64,000 nt of DNA from Sulfolobales archaeon (lineage in GTDB: Archaea; Thermoproteota; Thermoprotei_A; Sulfolobales; NBVN01), in contig JAOAKQ010000001.1 in NCBI GenBank assembly GCA_026419835.1, positions 124,001 through 188,000 of the forward strand. Direction: 5' to 3'. Every line of letters starts with the position of its first letter. Positions within the stretch are counted from its first letter, which is position 1. Of this stretch, positions 53,751 to 61,977 are shown one piece after another. The notes below the pieces were generated by a model that was given only the letters and a program-made list of their open reading frames with translations, was not told the origin of the DNA and ran no database searches. The position numbers were made by a program, and so were the translations under genes.

Positions 53751-53885
53751 TCAGCATCACACCGCTAAGTAGAGAGTGCCGAGCATATTAACCGTGGATC
53801 CACGGTGTACCGTAAGCCAGCGCGGTATGAGCGTGATCCTTAAATGAAGGCAGTATTTAGCTTAAAAACTCGTTGCGCAGGCTAT

Positions 53886-54134
53886 ATGGGTAGCCGAACT
53901 GTGGGTAAGGTGTACACATCGCTGATTAAGAGAACCGCTAGAAAACTGCTAGAGATGCATCCGGGTGAAGTATCGGAAGACTTCGAGAGAAACAAGGAAC
54001 TGGTATCTAAGTACGTAGACGTGAAATCGAGAAAGCTTAGAAATCAAATAGCTGGTTACTTAACTAGGTTGGTTAAGCTATCTAAGAAAGCGGAGGTTCT
54101 TCCTCAAGAAGCGGAGGTTTCTGATGAAGGTTAA
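53886..54134 (+). CDS. rps17e: Ribosomal protein S17e
   Basis: About 82 residues; the core VYTSLIKRTARKLLEMHPGE with NKELVSKYVDVKSRKLRNQI and AGYLTRLVK matches S17e of the 30S subunit. Start is uncertain: ATG 53844 has GAGCGTGATCC upstream but adds 14 unrelated residues; ATG 53886 and GTG 53901 fit the family better, GTG 53901 giving the common MGKVYT. A TATA-like TTAGCTTAAAAAC at 53855-53867 is about 25 bases before 53886, which fits a leaderless mRNA. The 3' end overlaps the MoaD-Cgi121 gene by 11 bases. Confidence 0.88.
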   Translation: MGSRTVGKVYTSLIKRTARKLLEMHPGEVSEDFERNKELVSKYVDVKSRKLRNQIAGYLTRLVKLSKKAEVLPQEAEVSDEG

Positions 54135-54876
54135 GATAGAGCTCTACGGCTTCTTGAGGAGCTTACTCAACTCTAAGGAAGTACTTATTGAGGTTCCCGA
54201 GAACTCCACTCTAAGAAAGGTGCTCTCCGTAGTCTACGAACGAATACCCGAGCTCCGCGAAGCTGTGGAGATCGGTGGAAGTCTCAAACCGTACTTCATG
54301 CTGTTTATTAACGATGTGGATTACGAACTTCTTAACGGATACGAATACGTGGTGAGAGATGGCGATGTGATACAGCTAGTTCCAGTAAGTCACGGCGGGT
54401 CCATCGAACCTCTGGAAGAGTACATCAATCAGATAAACTCGATGAGAGTTTCCGTATGCTTAGTTAATGAGGAGCAAGCCGAAGAGCTACTCAGTAGAGT
54501 AGACGGTGTTAGCGATTCCTGCGTAGCTCAAGTACTACCCTTAAAGTACTACTACGGAAAGAACTACTCGGCATTAGTAGCCTACCTAGCACTACGCTCA
54601 CATAGACTAGGGCTCAGCGTAAGTAGAAAGAAGTCGCTAGAATTTCTACTGTACTACTTCGGAGATAGGCAGATAAGTAACGTACTTAAACTACTGAAAA
54701 ACGAGCGCTCTAGAGAGTACGTAGCTATCTACGCGTGCCTACCGGAGGCTGCTGAATCCGAAGATTCCTTCTCGAAAGCCCTAGCTAAGTGCGATAAAAC
54801 TCCGGAAGAACCTCAGAAAGTACCTGAAGAAGTACTTGAAAAACTAGCGTCAGGTATATTTAAAATACTCTCGTAG
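54124..54876 (+). CDS. MoaD/Urm1-like ubiquitin-fold domain fused to KEOPS subunit Cgi121
   Basis: 250 residues in two parts. Residues 1-92 read as a MoaD/ThiS/SAMP-type beta-grasp protein: VKIELYGFLRSLL, LRKVLSVVYERIPELREAV, VRDGDVIQLVPVSHGG, ending in the di-Gly that carries sulfur or an isopeptide bond in that family (Gly91-Gly92). Residues 105-250 match Cgi121: QVLPLKYYYGKNYSALVAYL, SLEFLLYYFGDRQISNVLKL, then a final helix EEVLEKLASGIFKIL. Cgi121 is part of the t6A-forming KEOPS complex and binds tRNA. The di-Gly is internal here, so it works either uncleaved or after cleavage. An internal ATG (54442, residue 107) could also give Cgi121 alone. TtuA/NcsA lies 2.3 kb away. Confidence 0.85.
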   Translation: MKVKIELYGFLRSLLNSKEVLIEVPENSTLRKVLSVVYERIPELREAVEIGGSLKPYFMLFINDVDYELLNGYEYVVRDGDVIQLVPVSHGGSIEPLEEYINQINSMRVSVCLVNEEQAEELLSRVDGVSDSCVAQVLPLKYYYGKNYSALVAYLALRSHRLGLSVSRKKSLEFLLYYFGDRQISNVLKLLKNERSREYVAIYACLPEAAESEDSFSKALAKCDKTPEEPQKVPEEVLEKLASGIFKILS

Positions 54877-54886
54877 CCACACTACT

Positions 54887-54900
54887 CTAAAACTTATAAA
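54887..54900 (+). promoter_or_regulatory. BRE/TATA promoter of the Glu/Trp microprotein
   Basis: CTAAAA followed by CTTATAAA, a good archaeal BRE/TATA pair, just after the MoaD-Cgi121 stop. The expected start of transcription is near 54921, about 13 bases before the ATG at 54934. Confidence 0.6.
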
Positions 54901-54933
54901 ACTGAAGTAGAGGAATTATTTGAGTGACCTCAA

Positions 54934-55017
54934 ATGCTATTCGAGGAAGAGGAGTGGTGGGAGGAAGAGGAGGAGTGGTGGGAAGAGGAGGAAGAGTGGG
55001 AGGAAGAGGAGGAATAG
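54934..55017 (+). CDS. Microprotein of 27 residues made of Glu and Trp
   Basis: ATG CTA TTC then only Glu and Trp codons: MLF, then runs of E broken by WW, WW and W in a near-repeating pattern (EEEEWW, EEEEEWW, EEEEEWEEEEE). It ends with TAG at 55015-55017. It has its own BRE/TATA promoter at 54887-54900, and ATG is the first start codon after the predicted transcription start. GAGTGA upstream is a weak ribosome-binding site. CACCACTCCTC just after the stop (55018-55028) is the reverse complement of a stretch inside the gene (54950 region), which could fold, and T-rich DNA follows. Charge is about -20. The function is unknown; an RNA-mimic or chaperone-like role is only a guess. Confidence 0.6.
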   Translation: MLFEEEEWWEEEEEWWEEEEEWEEEEE

Positions 55018-55107
55018 CACCACTCCTCTTTTGTAAAACGTTTTTGCATTTAAAGCTCGATTTACGCTGTATGATAGCACCTCACTGAGGTTCTAGAGGG
55101 GTGCTCC

Positions 55108-56928
55108 TTGGTTAGAGTTGCGTCTATAGATAGAGGTCTGTGCAATCCGAGGAAGTGCCAGCTAGAGTGCGTTAGGTTCTGCCCGATCAATAGAACTGGG
55201 AAGAAGGCCGTCGAGGTACCTCAGGACGTTGGTAAAGCAGTTATATACGAAGACGTCTGCGTAGGGTGCGGTATTTGCGTTAAGAAGTGCCCGTTTCAAG
55301 CTATTGCGGTAGTGAACCTACCTGACGAGCTAGAGAAGTACGTTATCCACAGGTACGGGCGGAACGCATTTAAGCTGTACGGACTTCCGGTACCTCAAGA
55401 AGGAAGAGTGGTCGGTGTCATCGGTAGAAACGGAATCGGAAAAACTACGGCCGTTAGAATACTAGCTGGTGAAATAGTTCCCAACCTAGGTGCGCTGAAC
55501 TCGAGTCCGAGCTGGGACGAGGCTCTGAAGTTCTTCAGAGGCTCCGAACTCTACAACTACTTCTCGAAGCTCGTAAACAAGAAGATCAGGGTAGTTCACA
55601 AGATACAGCACGTAGACGCTGTAAGAGTGTATGTTAGAGGTTTCGTTAGGGAGGTTCTAGAGAAGATAGATGAGAGAGGTCTTCTAGGTGAGCTCGGGAA
55701 GTTCCTGAACTTAGAGCTGGTGCTAGATAAGAAGATCTCTACGCTAAGCGGTGGTGAACTACAGAAAGTAGCTATAACGGCGGCTCTACTTAGAGATGCC
55801 GATGTCTACGTATTCGATGAACCAGCTAGCTATCTAGACGTCAGGGAAAGACTTAGAGTAAGTAGAGCTATAAGAAGGTACGTACCGAGTGGAGCCTACG
55901 CAATAGTCGTAGAACACGACCTAGCCGTGGTGGACTACATCGCAGACCTCGTCTCGGTGGTCTACGGAGAACCCGGAGTTTACGGAGTATACTCGAAAGT
56001 ATACTCCGTTGGTTCAGGCATTAACCACTTCCTCGGCGGCTACCTACCAGCCGAGAACATGAGGATAAGGTCCGAACCAGTAGTCTTCAGCGCGAAACCC
56101 GAGCAGCGAGTGCTTGAACTAGAGCACAGGCAGGTGTACCTGACTTGGCCGGAGATGTCTAAGTCGCTAAACGGATTTACACTGAGCGTCAACCAGGGGG
56201 AAATACGCGTAGGTGAAGTAGTGGGTGTTGTAGGTCCAAACGGCATTGGAAAAACTACGTTCGCTCGCTTAATAGTAGGTGAGATAGAGCCTGACGTAGG
56301 CTACGTTCCATTTAGAGGGTTGAGAATATCGTACAAACCGCAGTACATTAAGGGGGAGGAGTTTCCGTGGGAATACGTTGGTGAAGCTCTAGACAGTATC
56401 TCTAAGGAGGGAATAGCGTCTAGTGAGTGGTTTGCTGAGGAGGTAGTTAGGAAGTTCAAGCTCCACAAACTAAAGGAGAAGAAGATTAAAGAACTAAGTG
56501 GGGGAGAGCTGCAGAAGTTCTCGATAGCCATAGCTTTAGCTAGAGATGCTGAACTCTACGTACTCGACGAGCCATCAGCTTTTCTAGATGTAGATGAGAG
56601 GCTAGCTGTAGCTAGAGCTATAAGAAAGATAATCGAGGGGAGGAAAACGGCCTGCCTAGTCATAGACCACGACATCATGTTAATAGACTACATATCCGAT
56701 AGACTCATAGTGTTCTCAGGTGAACCTGGAGCTAGAGGCTTGAGTATAGGACCCGTAGATGTGAGAAGAGGTATGAACGCCCTCCTAAGAGAGCTTGAAG
56801 TTACGTTTAGGCGGGACGTAAAGACCGGAAGACCCAGAGTTAACAAGCCAGATTCCTATCTAGATAGGTACCTCAAGAGTATAGGAGAGTACTACTACAT
56901 GAAGCCCGCGGAAGATAAGGAGTCTTAG
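55108..56928 (+). CDS. Ribosome recycling factor ABCE1 (Rli1)
   Basis: 606 residues, normal length. N-terminal ferredoxin-like part with CQLECVRFCPINR and CVGCGICVKKCPF for two 4Fe-4S clusters. First ATPase: GRNGIGKTT, LSGGELQKV, FDEPASYLD. Second: GPNGIGKTT, LSGGELQKF, LDEPSAFLD. It splits ribosomes after termination. TTG start at 55108. The preceding gap contains the microprotein and its promoter. Confidence 0.97.
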   Translation: MVRVASIDRGLCNPRKCQLECVRFCPINRTGKKAVEVPQDVGKAVIYEDVCVGCGICVKKCPFQAIAVVNLPDELEKYVIHRYGRNAFKLYGLPVPQEGRVVGVIGRNGIGKTTAVRILAGEIVPNLGALNSSPSWDEALKFFRGSELYNYFSKLVNKKIRVVHKIQHVDAVRVYVRGFVREVLEKIDERGLLGELGKFLNLELVLDKKISTLSGGELQKVAITAALLRDADVYVFDEPASYLDVRERLRVSRAIRRYVPSGAYAIVVEHDLAVVDYIADLVSVVYGEPGVYGVYSKVYSVGSGINHFLGGYLPAENMRIRSEPVVFSAKPEQRVLELEHRQVYLTWPEMSKSLNGFTLSVNQGEIRVGEVVGVVGPNGIGKTTFARLIVGEIEPDVGYVPFRGLRISYKPQYIKGEEFPWEYVGEALDSISKEGIASSEWFAEEVVRKFKLHKLKEKKIKELSGGELQKFSIAIALARDAELYVLDEPSAFLDVDERLAVARAIRKIIEGRKTACLVIDHDIMLIDYISDRLIVFSGEPGARGLSIGPVDVRRGMNALLRELEVTFRRDVKTGRPRVNKPDSYLDRYLKSIGEYYYMKPAEDKES

Positions 56929-57153
56929 AAAGGAGTCTACTCCGCCCCCCCACATTAATCGGAGCAAACAGTGTCTGAGTGTAGATATGGTTGAAGGTGA
57001 CGTTTTCGCACTGATTTCTATACTGTCACTACCGCTAAGTGAAAAGTGTTTAGCTACTTGGAGCTGCTTAACTAGGTGCTTTCCTTTCAATTCTATCGTT
57101 TAGATTCCGTGTCTTTATTGTCTAAGGATCTACAAGTTTTATCTTGGGAGTAA

Positions 57154-58101
57154 TCAGAAGGGTAGCCTGGAGTTTACTCCAATCTTACTCAGCAGATCGC
57201 AGAGTACGCACACACTCCTACCGTAAGCTGTTGGAGAGCCGCATACGGAGCACTGAGGTAGCTCTACGAGATTAGAGGCCTTCTTTAGTAGTTCCTTCTC
57301 GATGTAGCTATCTATAGCTTCGAGTACTCTAAGGAGGGAACCGGGCTTGGAGCGCTCCACTTCGTATAGGTAGTCACGTAGTACAGCCCTCAGAGTCGGC
57401 CTGAACCTAATGTAGGGACACTCAGCTTCCTGAAACTTGAAGCCTCTCATAAAGGCGTAGGCCGACGTCTCCCATTCGTATATCTTTCTAAGAGGTTTAA
57501 CTCTCTTAATAAAGTACCTACTTAGCGTAGAGCTGAGTGGGTGGTTCTGTATTAGCCTACCCTCATCGCCTCGCAGTAAGTTCATTAGGTAGGTCTGAAC
57601 TTCGTCATCTAGATTGTGGGCTGTCACTACCTTATCGTAGCCTAGAGTTCTCGCGTGGTAGTTTATTATTCTCCTCCTCAGTACACCGCAGTACGTGCAG
57701 GGACTTGTTTCTAGTTTCCTCAATCTATCTAGAGAAACTATCTCGTCGAGACTATACCCTGTGAACTCCTTAAAGGAAGTTAGGTGGAGGTCTATTCCGT
57801 AGTTTCTAGATGCCTCAACTATCCAAGCTACGTCATCGACTCTATTGTAACCTTCAACACCCTCGACTACAGTCACTATACCTACCTTACTCACGTCGTG
57901 AATATCCTTTACAATATCTAGGAGTACGAAGCTATCCTTCCCCCCCGAGAGAGCTAGAAGTACTCTATCGCTCGGTGTAATCATTCCGTACCTAGCTACC
58001 TCGTTTCTAAATCTGGTGACTAGGTCTTCTCTAAAGCACTTATCGCACAGTACTCTACCACTATGCCTCTGCAGTACTCTACCACTAGCCCTACCACACA
58101 C
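57154..58101 (-). CDS. tRNA 2-thiouridine synthase (TtuA/NcsA/Ncs6 family)
   Basis: 315 residues. PP-loop LALSGGKDSFVLLDI, catalytic Cys pair SPCTYCGVLRRR and EAECPY, and a C-terminal zinc finger CSVCGS/CVLC. Family members thiolate U34 or U54 of tRNA using sulfur from a ubiquitin-like carrier (TtuB, Urm1, SAMP2). The N-terminal finger normally has CxxCG; here the protein starts ATG-TGT-GGT (MCGR), so the first Cys is missing. Just upstream TTTGCAATGTGTGG would read L-C-N-V in another frame, so two bases of a TG repeat may have been lost (start region 58085-58115). The carrier could be the MoaD domain of the neighbour fusion (inference). Confidence 0.88.
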   Translation of the reverse strand: MCGRASGRVLQRHSGRVLCDKCFREDLVTRFRNEVARYGMITPSDRVLLALSGGKDSFVLLDIVKDIHDVSKVGIVTVVEGVEGYNRVDDVAWIVEASRNYGIDLHLTSFKEFTGYSLDEIVSLDRLRKLETSPCTYCGVLRRRIINYHARTLGYDKVVTAHNLDDEVQTYLMNLLRGDEGRLIQNHPLSSTLSRYFIKRVKPLRKIYEWETSAYAFMRGFKFQEAECPYIRFRPTLRAVLRDYLYEVERSKPGSLLRVLEAIDSYIEKELLKKASNLVELPQCSVCGSPTAYGRSVCVLCDLLSKIGVNSRLPF

Positions 58102-58215
58102 ATTGCAAAGTCTTACCGTGCCCCGTAGAGGACTTCTCTAGCTAGCTTTTATCTTGAAAAAGAGGGCTTTACTAAAGCTTTTATTGAGTTCTCAAAGCGT
58201 AGGTTAGGGTGCGGT

Positions 58216-58458
58216 ATGAAGGCAAGACCGTACGTTAAGCCCCCGGCACTAATAAAAGATAGAGGGTTGGTAAAGAACTTGAGGGTTGGGAGAGGTTTCA
58301 GCATATGCGAACTCGAGAAAGCAGGTCTCGACCCGGAGACTGCGAAATCTCTGAAGATATACGTAGATACTAGGCGGAAAACTTGCTACGAGTGGAACGT
58401 TAAGATACTTCAGGAACTTTTGAGTAAGCTCAGTAGCTCTAAAAGTACTCAGACATGA
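58216..58458 (+). CDS. rpl13e: Ribosomal protein L13e
   Basis: 80 residues, with VKPPALIKDRGLVKNLRVGR, then GFSICELEKAGLDPETAKSL and YVDTRRKTCYEWNVKIL, as in crenarchaeal L13e of the 50S subunit. ATG start. It is divergent from TtuA, with the promoter region between 58102 and 58215. L13e is limited to crenarchaea and relatives plus eukaryotes, which helps place the organism. Confidence 0.92.
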   Translation: MKARPYVKPPALIKDRGLVKNLRVGRGFSICELEKAGLDPETAKSLKIYVDTRRKTCYEWNVKILQELLSKLSSSKSTQT

Positions 58459-58559
58459 AGAAATGCTGGTGAGTACGCCGCTTAGCTAGGAGAGCTGCGA
58501 GTACTTAGAGAGGAGAGATCGTGGGGTAGAGTCTGCGTGAATGAGTAGGCTTAAGGTCT

Positions 58560-58862
58560 CTAACTACTGCTTTCAGCTACTTCTCTAGTTGAGCTACTCT
58601 CAGCTCGAGGAGCGGCCCCGACTATGTCTATCGCTATACCATCGCTTACTTCGAGAGCTCTATAGAGCTTCTCACCGAGTTTAGTTAATCTATAGACTCT
58701 GTAGTTTCCCTTCGATACTAGGGGCTCCACAATTCCAAGTTCTTCAAAAACGTGTAGAGCTGCGAGAACTTCGTACCTAGGCAGGCCAGTAGCTACTACG
58801 ATGTCTCCGGGTGTGAAGAGTTTTGCGTACATAGCGTCTAGTAGTTTTTTAACTCTATTCAT
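58560..58862 (-). CDS. Winged-helix DNA-binding protein
   Basis: 100 residues. Helices MNRVKKLLDAMYAKL, TPGDIVVATGLPRYEVLAAL (recognition region) and a wing KGNYRVYRLTKLGEKLYRAL are those of a small archaeal winged-helix regulator. The C-terminal tail is rich in Ser and Ala and lacks structure. It is divergent from the pilus operon (58991 on), so it may regulate it (inference). Confidence 0.75.
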   Translation of the reverse strand: MNRVKKLLDAMYAKLFTPGDIVVATGLPRYEVLAALHVFEELGIVEPLVSKGNYRVYRLTKLGEKLYRALEVSDGIAIDIVGAAPRAESSSTREVAESSS

Positions 58863-58990
58863 GTACGACCCGCACTTCTGCTGGGTACTGTCTATCTTTT
58901 AAGTAGTAAAACACATAGGTAGGCAAGCACTCAGCTCAGCTCGAACTACTGGAGCCGCGCACTGCGAACTCTTTATAAGTAGCCCTACTA

Positions 58991-59455
58991 TTGGGAACCT
59001 ACGTGCCTAGTAGAAGGGTTAGGAAGGGAGTTAGCGAGCTAGTTATCGTACTAGCTCTAGTAGCTATAGTAATACCTATAGTAATGATGCTTCAAAGCTG
59101 GCTCTCAAGCAGGGTCGGGAATTTAGAGAACGTGAATGTAGTTCAGCCACTAAGCGGATACCTCGTAAGTAGAAGCTACGCAGACGGTAGGGAATTCATT
59201 ACGATTGGCTTGAGAAATCAGGGTCAGACCACCTACATGATACAGGACTTTAGAGCTATACTAGACAATGGAACGGTCGTTGGTGGAACCTCAATATCTG
59301 TACGCGATATTTCGAATAGAGAGATAAAACCCGGTAGCGATAGAGTGCTCACAATCGTAGTCACCACCGGATCAGCTAGAGTAAGAGGAGTTGTAGTAGT
59401 AACGAGTGAAGTAACTACGAATAGACTACTAGAGGTAGTAGTAAACCTAGGGTAG
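58991..59455 (+). CDS. Type IV pilin-like protein
   Basis: 154 residues with a class III signal: basic VRKG, then VSELVIVLALVAIVIPIVMM, so PibD-type peptidase would cut after Gly13 and leave VSE at the N-terminus of the helix. The rest is a beta-rich pilin domain (FITIGLRNQGQTTYMI, a C-terminal VVVTSEVTTN strand). It is the first gene of the pilus operon. GTG or TTG starts lie near ATG-less codon 58991 (TTG). Confidence 0.85.
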   Translation: MGTYVPSRRVRKGVSELVIVLALVAIVIPIVMMLQSWLSSRVGNLENVNVVQPLSGYLVSRSYADGREFITIGLRNQGQTTYMIQDFRAILDNGTVVGGTSISVRDISNREIKPGSDRVLTIVVTTGSARVRGVVVVTSEVTTNRLLEVVVNLG

Positions 59456-59496
59456 GAGGCTCAACTCTAAGACTTCCTAGTTTAAGGTGTTTTTAG

Positions 59497-61977
59497 TTGG
59501 AAGTTCTCCTCACTTACAATGTCGGGCTCTCATCTGTAACCATACTGAAGAATCCATCCGGAAGCTACTACTACCTAGTTAGCGATATAGAGCCGGATAG
59601 GTACGAAGCTATCGCTAAGCTGGTAGGTAGAGTGCTGGAGCGCCTAGATCCTCGAAAAAGCGTAGGTGTATACGATATAGCTAAAACCGCGCACGCGTAT
59701 CTAAGAAATTGCGACCTGGAGTTAATTACGTACGTAGTTAACAGGGAGTTGAAGTATAAGAAACTTCAAGTACTTCTAGACGACCCCTACGTAGAGGATA
59801 TATCGATAGTTGGACCGGGACCTGTATGGGTGAGGCACAAGTACGTAGTAGAGAAAGACCCGGTAGCGGACTACATCGAGACCAACATAGTGATAGGTAC
59901 GTACGAAGAGTTCATGAACTACATGGAGTTAATTGCGGAGAAGTCGGGTAGGGTAGTCAATAGAAGAAACCCAATTATAGACTTCACACTACCAGAAGAA
60001 GATGGAGGTCACAGAGTACACGTAGTTCTTCCAGATGTAGCATACTCAAGTGGAGAGATCGTAATTAGAAAAAAGCTGCACCACGCGCAGGTAGATCTCG
60101 ATACCCTAGTAGAAAACGGCATGGTCCCACAGCATGTTGCTGAGTTAATAAAGACTGTCATTAGAAGAAATGGGTCGGTAGTAATTCTCGGACCCCCGGG
60201 GTCTGGTAAGACAACTCTACTCAAAGCAATACTGTACTCAGCTATACCTAAGTTCTGGAAGATAGCTGTAATTGAGGATACACCGGAAGTCGATATACCG
60301 AAAGACTCCAGCTGGGTTAGGTACACAGTTCCAACTAATGTGTGGGGATCTGAGAGAGGTATAGACCAGATGTCACTAGCTAAAGCAGCTCTCAGAGCGT
60401 CCGTTAGTAGGTTTCTGGTAATAGGTGAAACTAGGGGAGCTGAAGCGAGAGTACTCGCACAGGCAATGAATATGGGTTTAGGGGGTCTGTGCCTACCCGC
60501 TGACCAGCTCGTACTAGCTAGAGTAGATGGAAGAATAGACCTCTACGAAATCAGGTCTATCGTAGAGAAAATTGTGAGAGAAGGACCCGGTAGGGTTGAG
60601 GTAGTGTCTATAGGACCGAAACTCGAACCTATATGGCGGCCTGTATCAGCAGCGATCGTTAAGAGCGGTAGTCGCAGATTCGCTAGAATTGAAGTAGATG
60701 AGGGAGCTGTTCATGAAGTACATGAAGACCATAACGTGGTGGTTGTTGACGGAGAATCCGGCCTCGCTCTTAAGAAAGCTAGAGAACTTAAGCCTGGGGA
60801 CCTACTCCTATCTCTCCAGTCTCTACCTAAACCAGCTAGAGAAAGAAAGTTCATAGACATACGGGAGATTCTGAGTGAATACTCAAATAACTCTGAGAAC
60901 TCGGCAGTCGCAGATTTTCAAGAAGTGAAATCAACCGTAGTGGAGGGCCTAGACCTCTCCACACCAAAACTTCTAGAGCTTAGCGAAGAACTGGGATACG
61001 CGCTCGGACTGTACGTAGCTACCGGTGGTATTGAGGAAGACCCCCTGGGTAGCTCAGCGAGTGCGTACTTTAGTGTCGGTAGAGCTATCTCCAGTAGGGT
61101 AGTTGAAGCACTAAAAAAGCTTGAAGTAGAGAAAATCGAGATAGTATCAGACTCTACTCGAAATAGTGTTGTTAGAGTAAGAGCGAGATCTCGCGTACTA
61201 CTATCTGTACTCTTAAGTACCGTCGGTAGAGGTACTGGCAGTTCTTTGAAGAAGGTACCACTCAGACTACTTATTGAGTCGCCCGAAGGATTTAGAGTAG
61301 GTTTTCTCAGAGGTTACTGCGATGGTGTAGGACTTTACGACAGTATGGATGAAGACGGTGCGATCGAAATCCGCGCGTATAGTAGAGAGGTAGCTGAATC
61401 ACTATCTCTCATTCTTAGAACTCTTAAAGTGTCTTCATCCGTTAAACCCCGTCGCTCGGAAAGTAGGGAACTCTATGTAGTTCGCGTAGATAGGGATGTA
61501 GATAGATTCCTACGTATCGTAGTAAGAGGTGAGGTAGGGGTTTCTGAGGTAAGTGGTGAAGTCCGCAAAAATCTGGAGGGAGTTGAAGAGCTCGCGCTAC
61601 TAAGAGTTCGAAGCGTAGATTTTGTTGAGAAGGATAGTCCGCTGTACGATATTGAAGTACCGGGAACCCACCTCTACGCAGTCTCAAGTTCTCTCATACT
61701 AACTCACAATACTACATTTCACGCTGGGTCGCCCGAAGAAGCTATTGTCAGACTCACTTCACCTCCAATAGAGTTAACACCGCAGCAGCTATCTATGATA
61801 TGGCTATTCGTAACCCTCGGCTTCGTAGAGAACGGGGGTTTGAAGAGAGTTGTTACTAGAGTAGATGAACCTGTGCTCAAGGCGGGAATGCTACTTCTCA
61901 ACACTATATACAAGTACGGTGAGAACGTAGACCTAGACACGCTCTTTAAGAGATTTTTGAGGGTTAAGGAATGGTAA
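59497..61977 (+). CDS. Type IV pilus/secretion ATPase (FlaI/VirB11-like) containing an intein
   Basis: 826 codons; the mature ATPase is 419 residues after removal of the intein at residues 332-738. Host protein: GPPGSGKTT (Walker A), an IEDTPEVDIP block, MSLAKAALRASVSRFLVIGE (Walker B and Glu), then GLGGL joined to TTFHAGSPEEA (His box), and a C-terminal VVTRV region. It hydrolyses ATP to push pilin out of the membrane. TTG start at 59497. Overlaps the membrane gene downstream by 7 bases. Confidence 0.92.
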   Translation: MEVLLTYNVGLSSVTILKNPSGSYYYLVSDIEPDRYEAIAKLVGRVLERLDPRKSVGVYDIAKTAHAYLRNCDLELITYVVNRELKYKKLQVLLDDPYVEDISIVGPGPVWVRHKYVVEKDPVADYIETNIVIGTYEEFMNYMELIAEKSGRVVNRRNPIIDFTLPEEDGGHRVHVVLPDVAYSSGEIVIRKKLHHAQVDLDTLVENGMVPQHVAELIKTVIRRNGSVVILGPPGSGKTTLLKAILYSAIPKFWKIAVIEDTPEVDIPKDSSWVRYTVPTNVWGSERGIDQMSLAKAALRASVSRFLVIGETRGAEARVLAQAMNMGLGGLCLPADQLVLARVDGRIDLYEIRSIVEKIVREGPGRVEVVSIGPKLEPIWRPVSAAIVKSGSRRFARIEVDEGAVHEVHEDHNVVVVDGESGLALKKARELKPGDLLLSLQSLPKPARERKFIDIREILSEYSNNSENSAVADFQEVKSTVVEGLDLSTPKLLELSEELGYALGLYVATGGIEEDPLGSSASAYFSVGRAISSRVVEALKKLEVEKIEIVSDSTRNSVVRVRARSRVLLSVLLSTVGRGTGSSLKKVPLRLLIESPEGFRVGFLRGYCDGVGLYDSMDEDGAIEIRAYSREVAESLSLILRTLKVSSSVKPRRSESRELYVVRVDRDVDRFLRIVVRGEVGVSEVSGEVRKNLEGVEELALLRVRSVDFVEKDSPLYDIEVPGTHLYAVSSSLILTHNTTFHAGSPEEAIVRLTSPPIELTPQQLSMIWLFVTLGFVENGGLKRVVTRVDEPVLKAGMLLLNTIYKYGENVDLDTLFKRFLRVKEW
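60490..61710 (+). mobile_element. Intein in the pilus ATPase, 407 residues
   Basis: Begins with Cys in CLPADQLVLARVDG (block A) and ends LILTHN before Thr, the classic His-Asn plus Thr splice junction. Block B is near HEVHEDHNVVVV. The middle has two LAGLIDADG-like helices: LGYALGLYVATGG (around 60990) and FLRGYCDGVGLY (around 61305). The first has Thr where the catalytic Asp is expected, the second keeps Asp. So splicing should work, but the homing endonuclease is probably dead. The insertion lies two residues before TTFHAGS, which is a nucleotide-binding and hence highly conserved site. ATPases of this family (KlbA) are known intein hosts in Euryarchaeota. Confidence 0.92.

Noticed and set aside
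54950-55010. GAGGA repeats as a CRISPR or satellite
   Set aside because: The units are short and irregular, with no spacers; they follow from Glu and Trp codons.
56987-57103. Open frame of 38 codons between ABCE1 and TtuA with three Cys
   Set aside because: No ribosome-binding site or promoter is convincing, it has no clear fold, and chance frames of this length are common.
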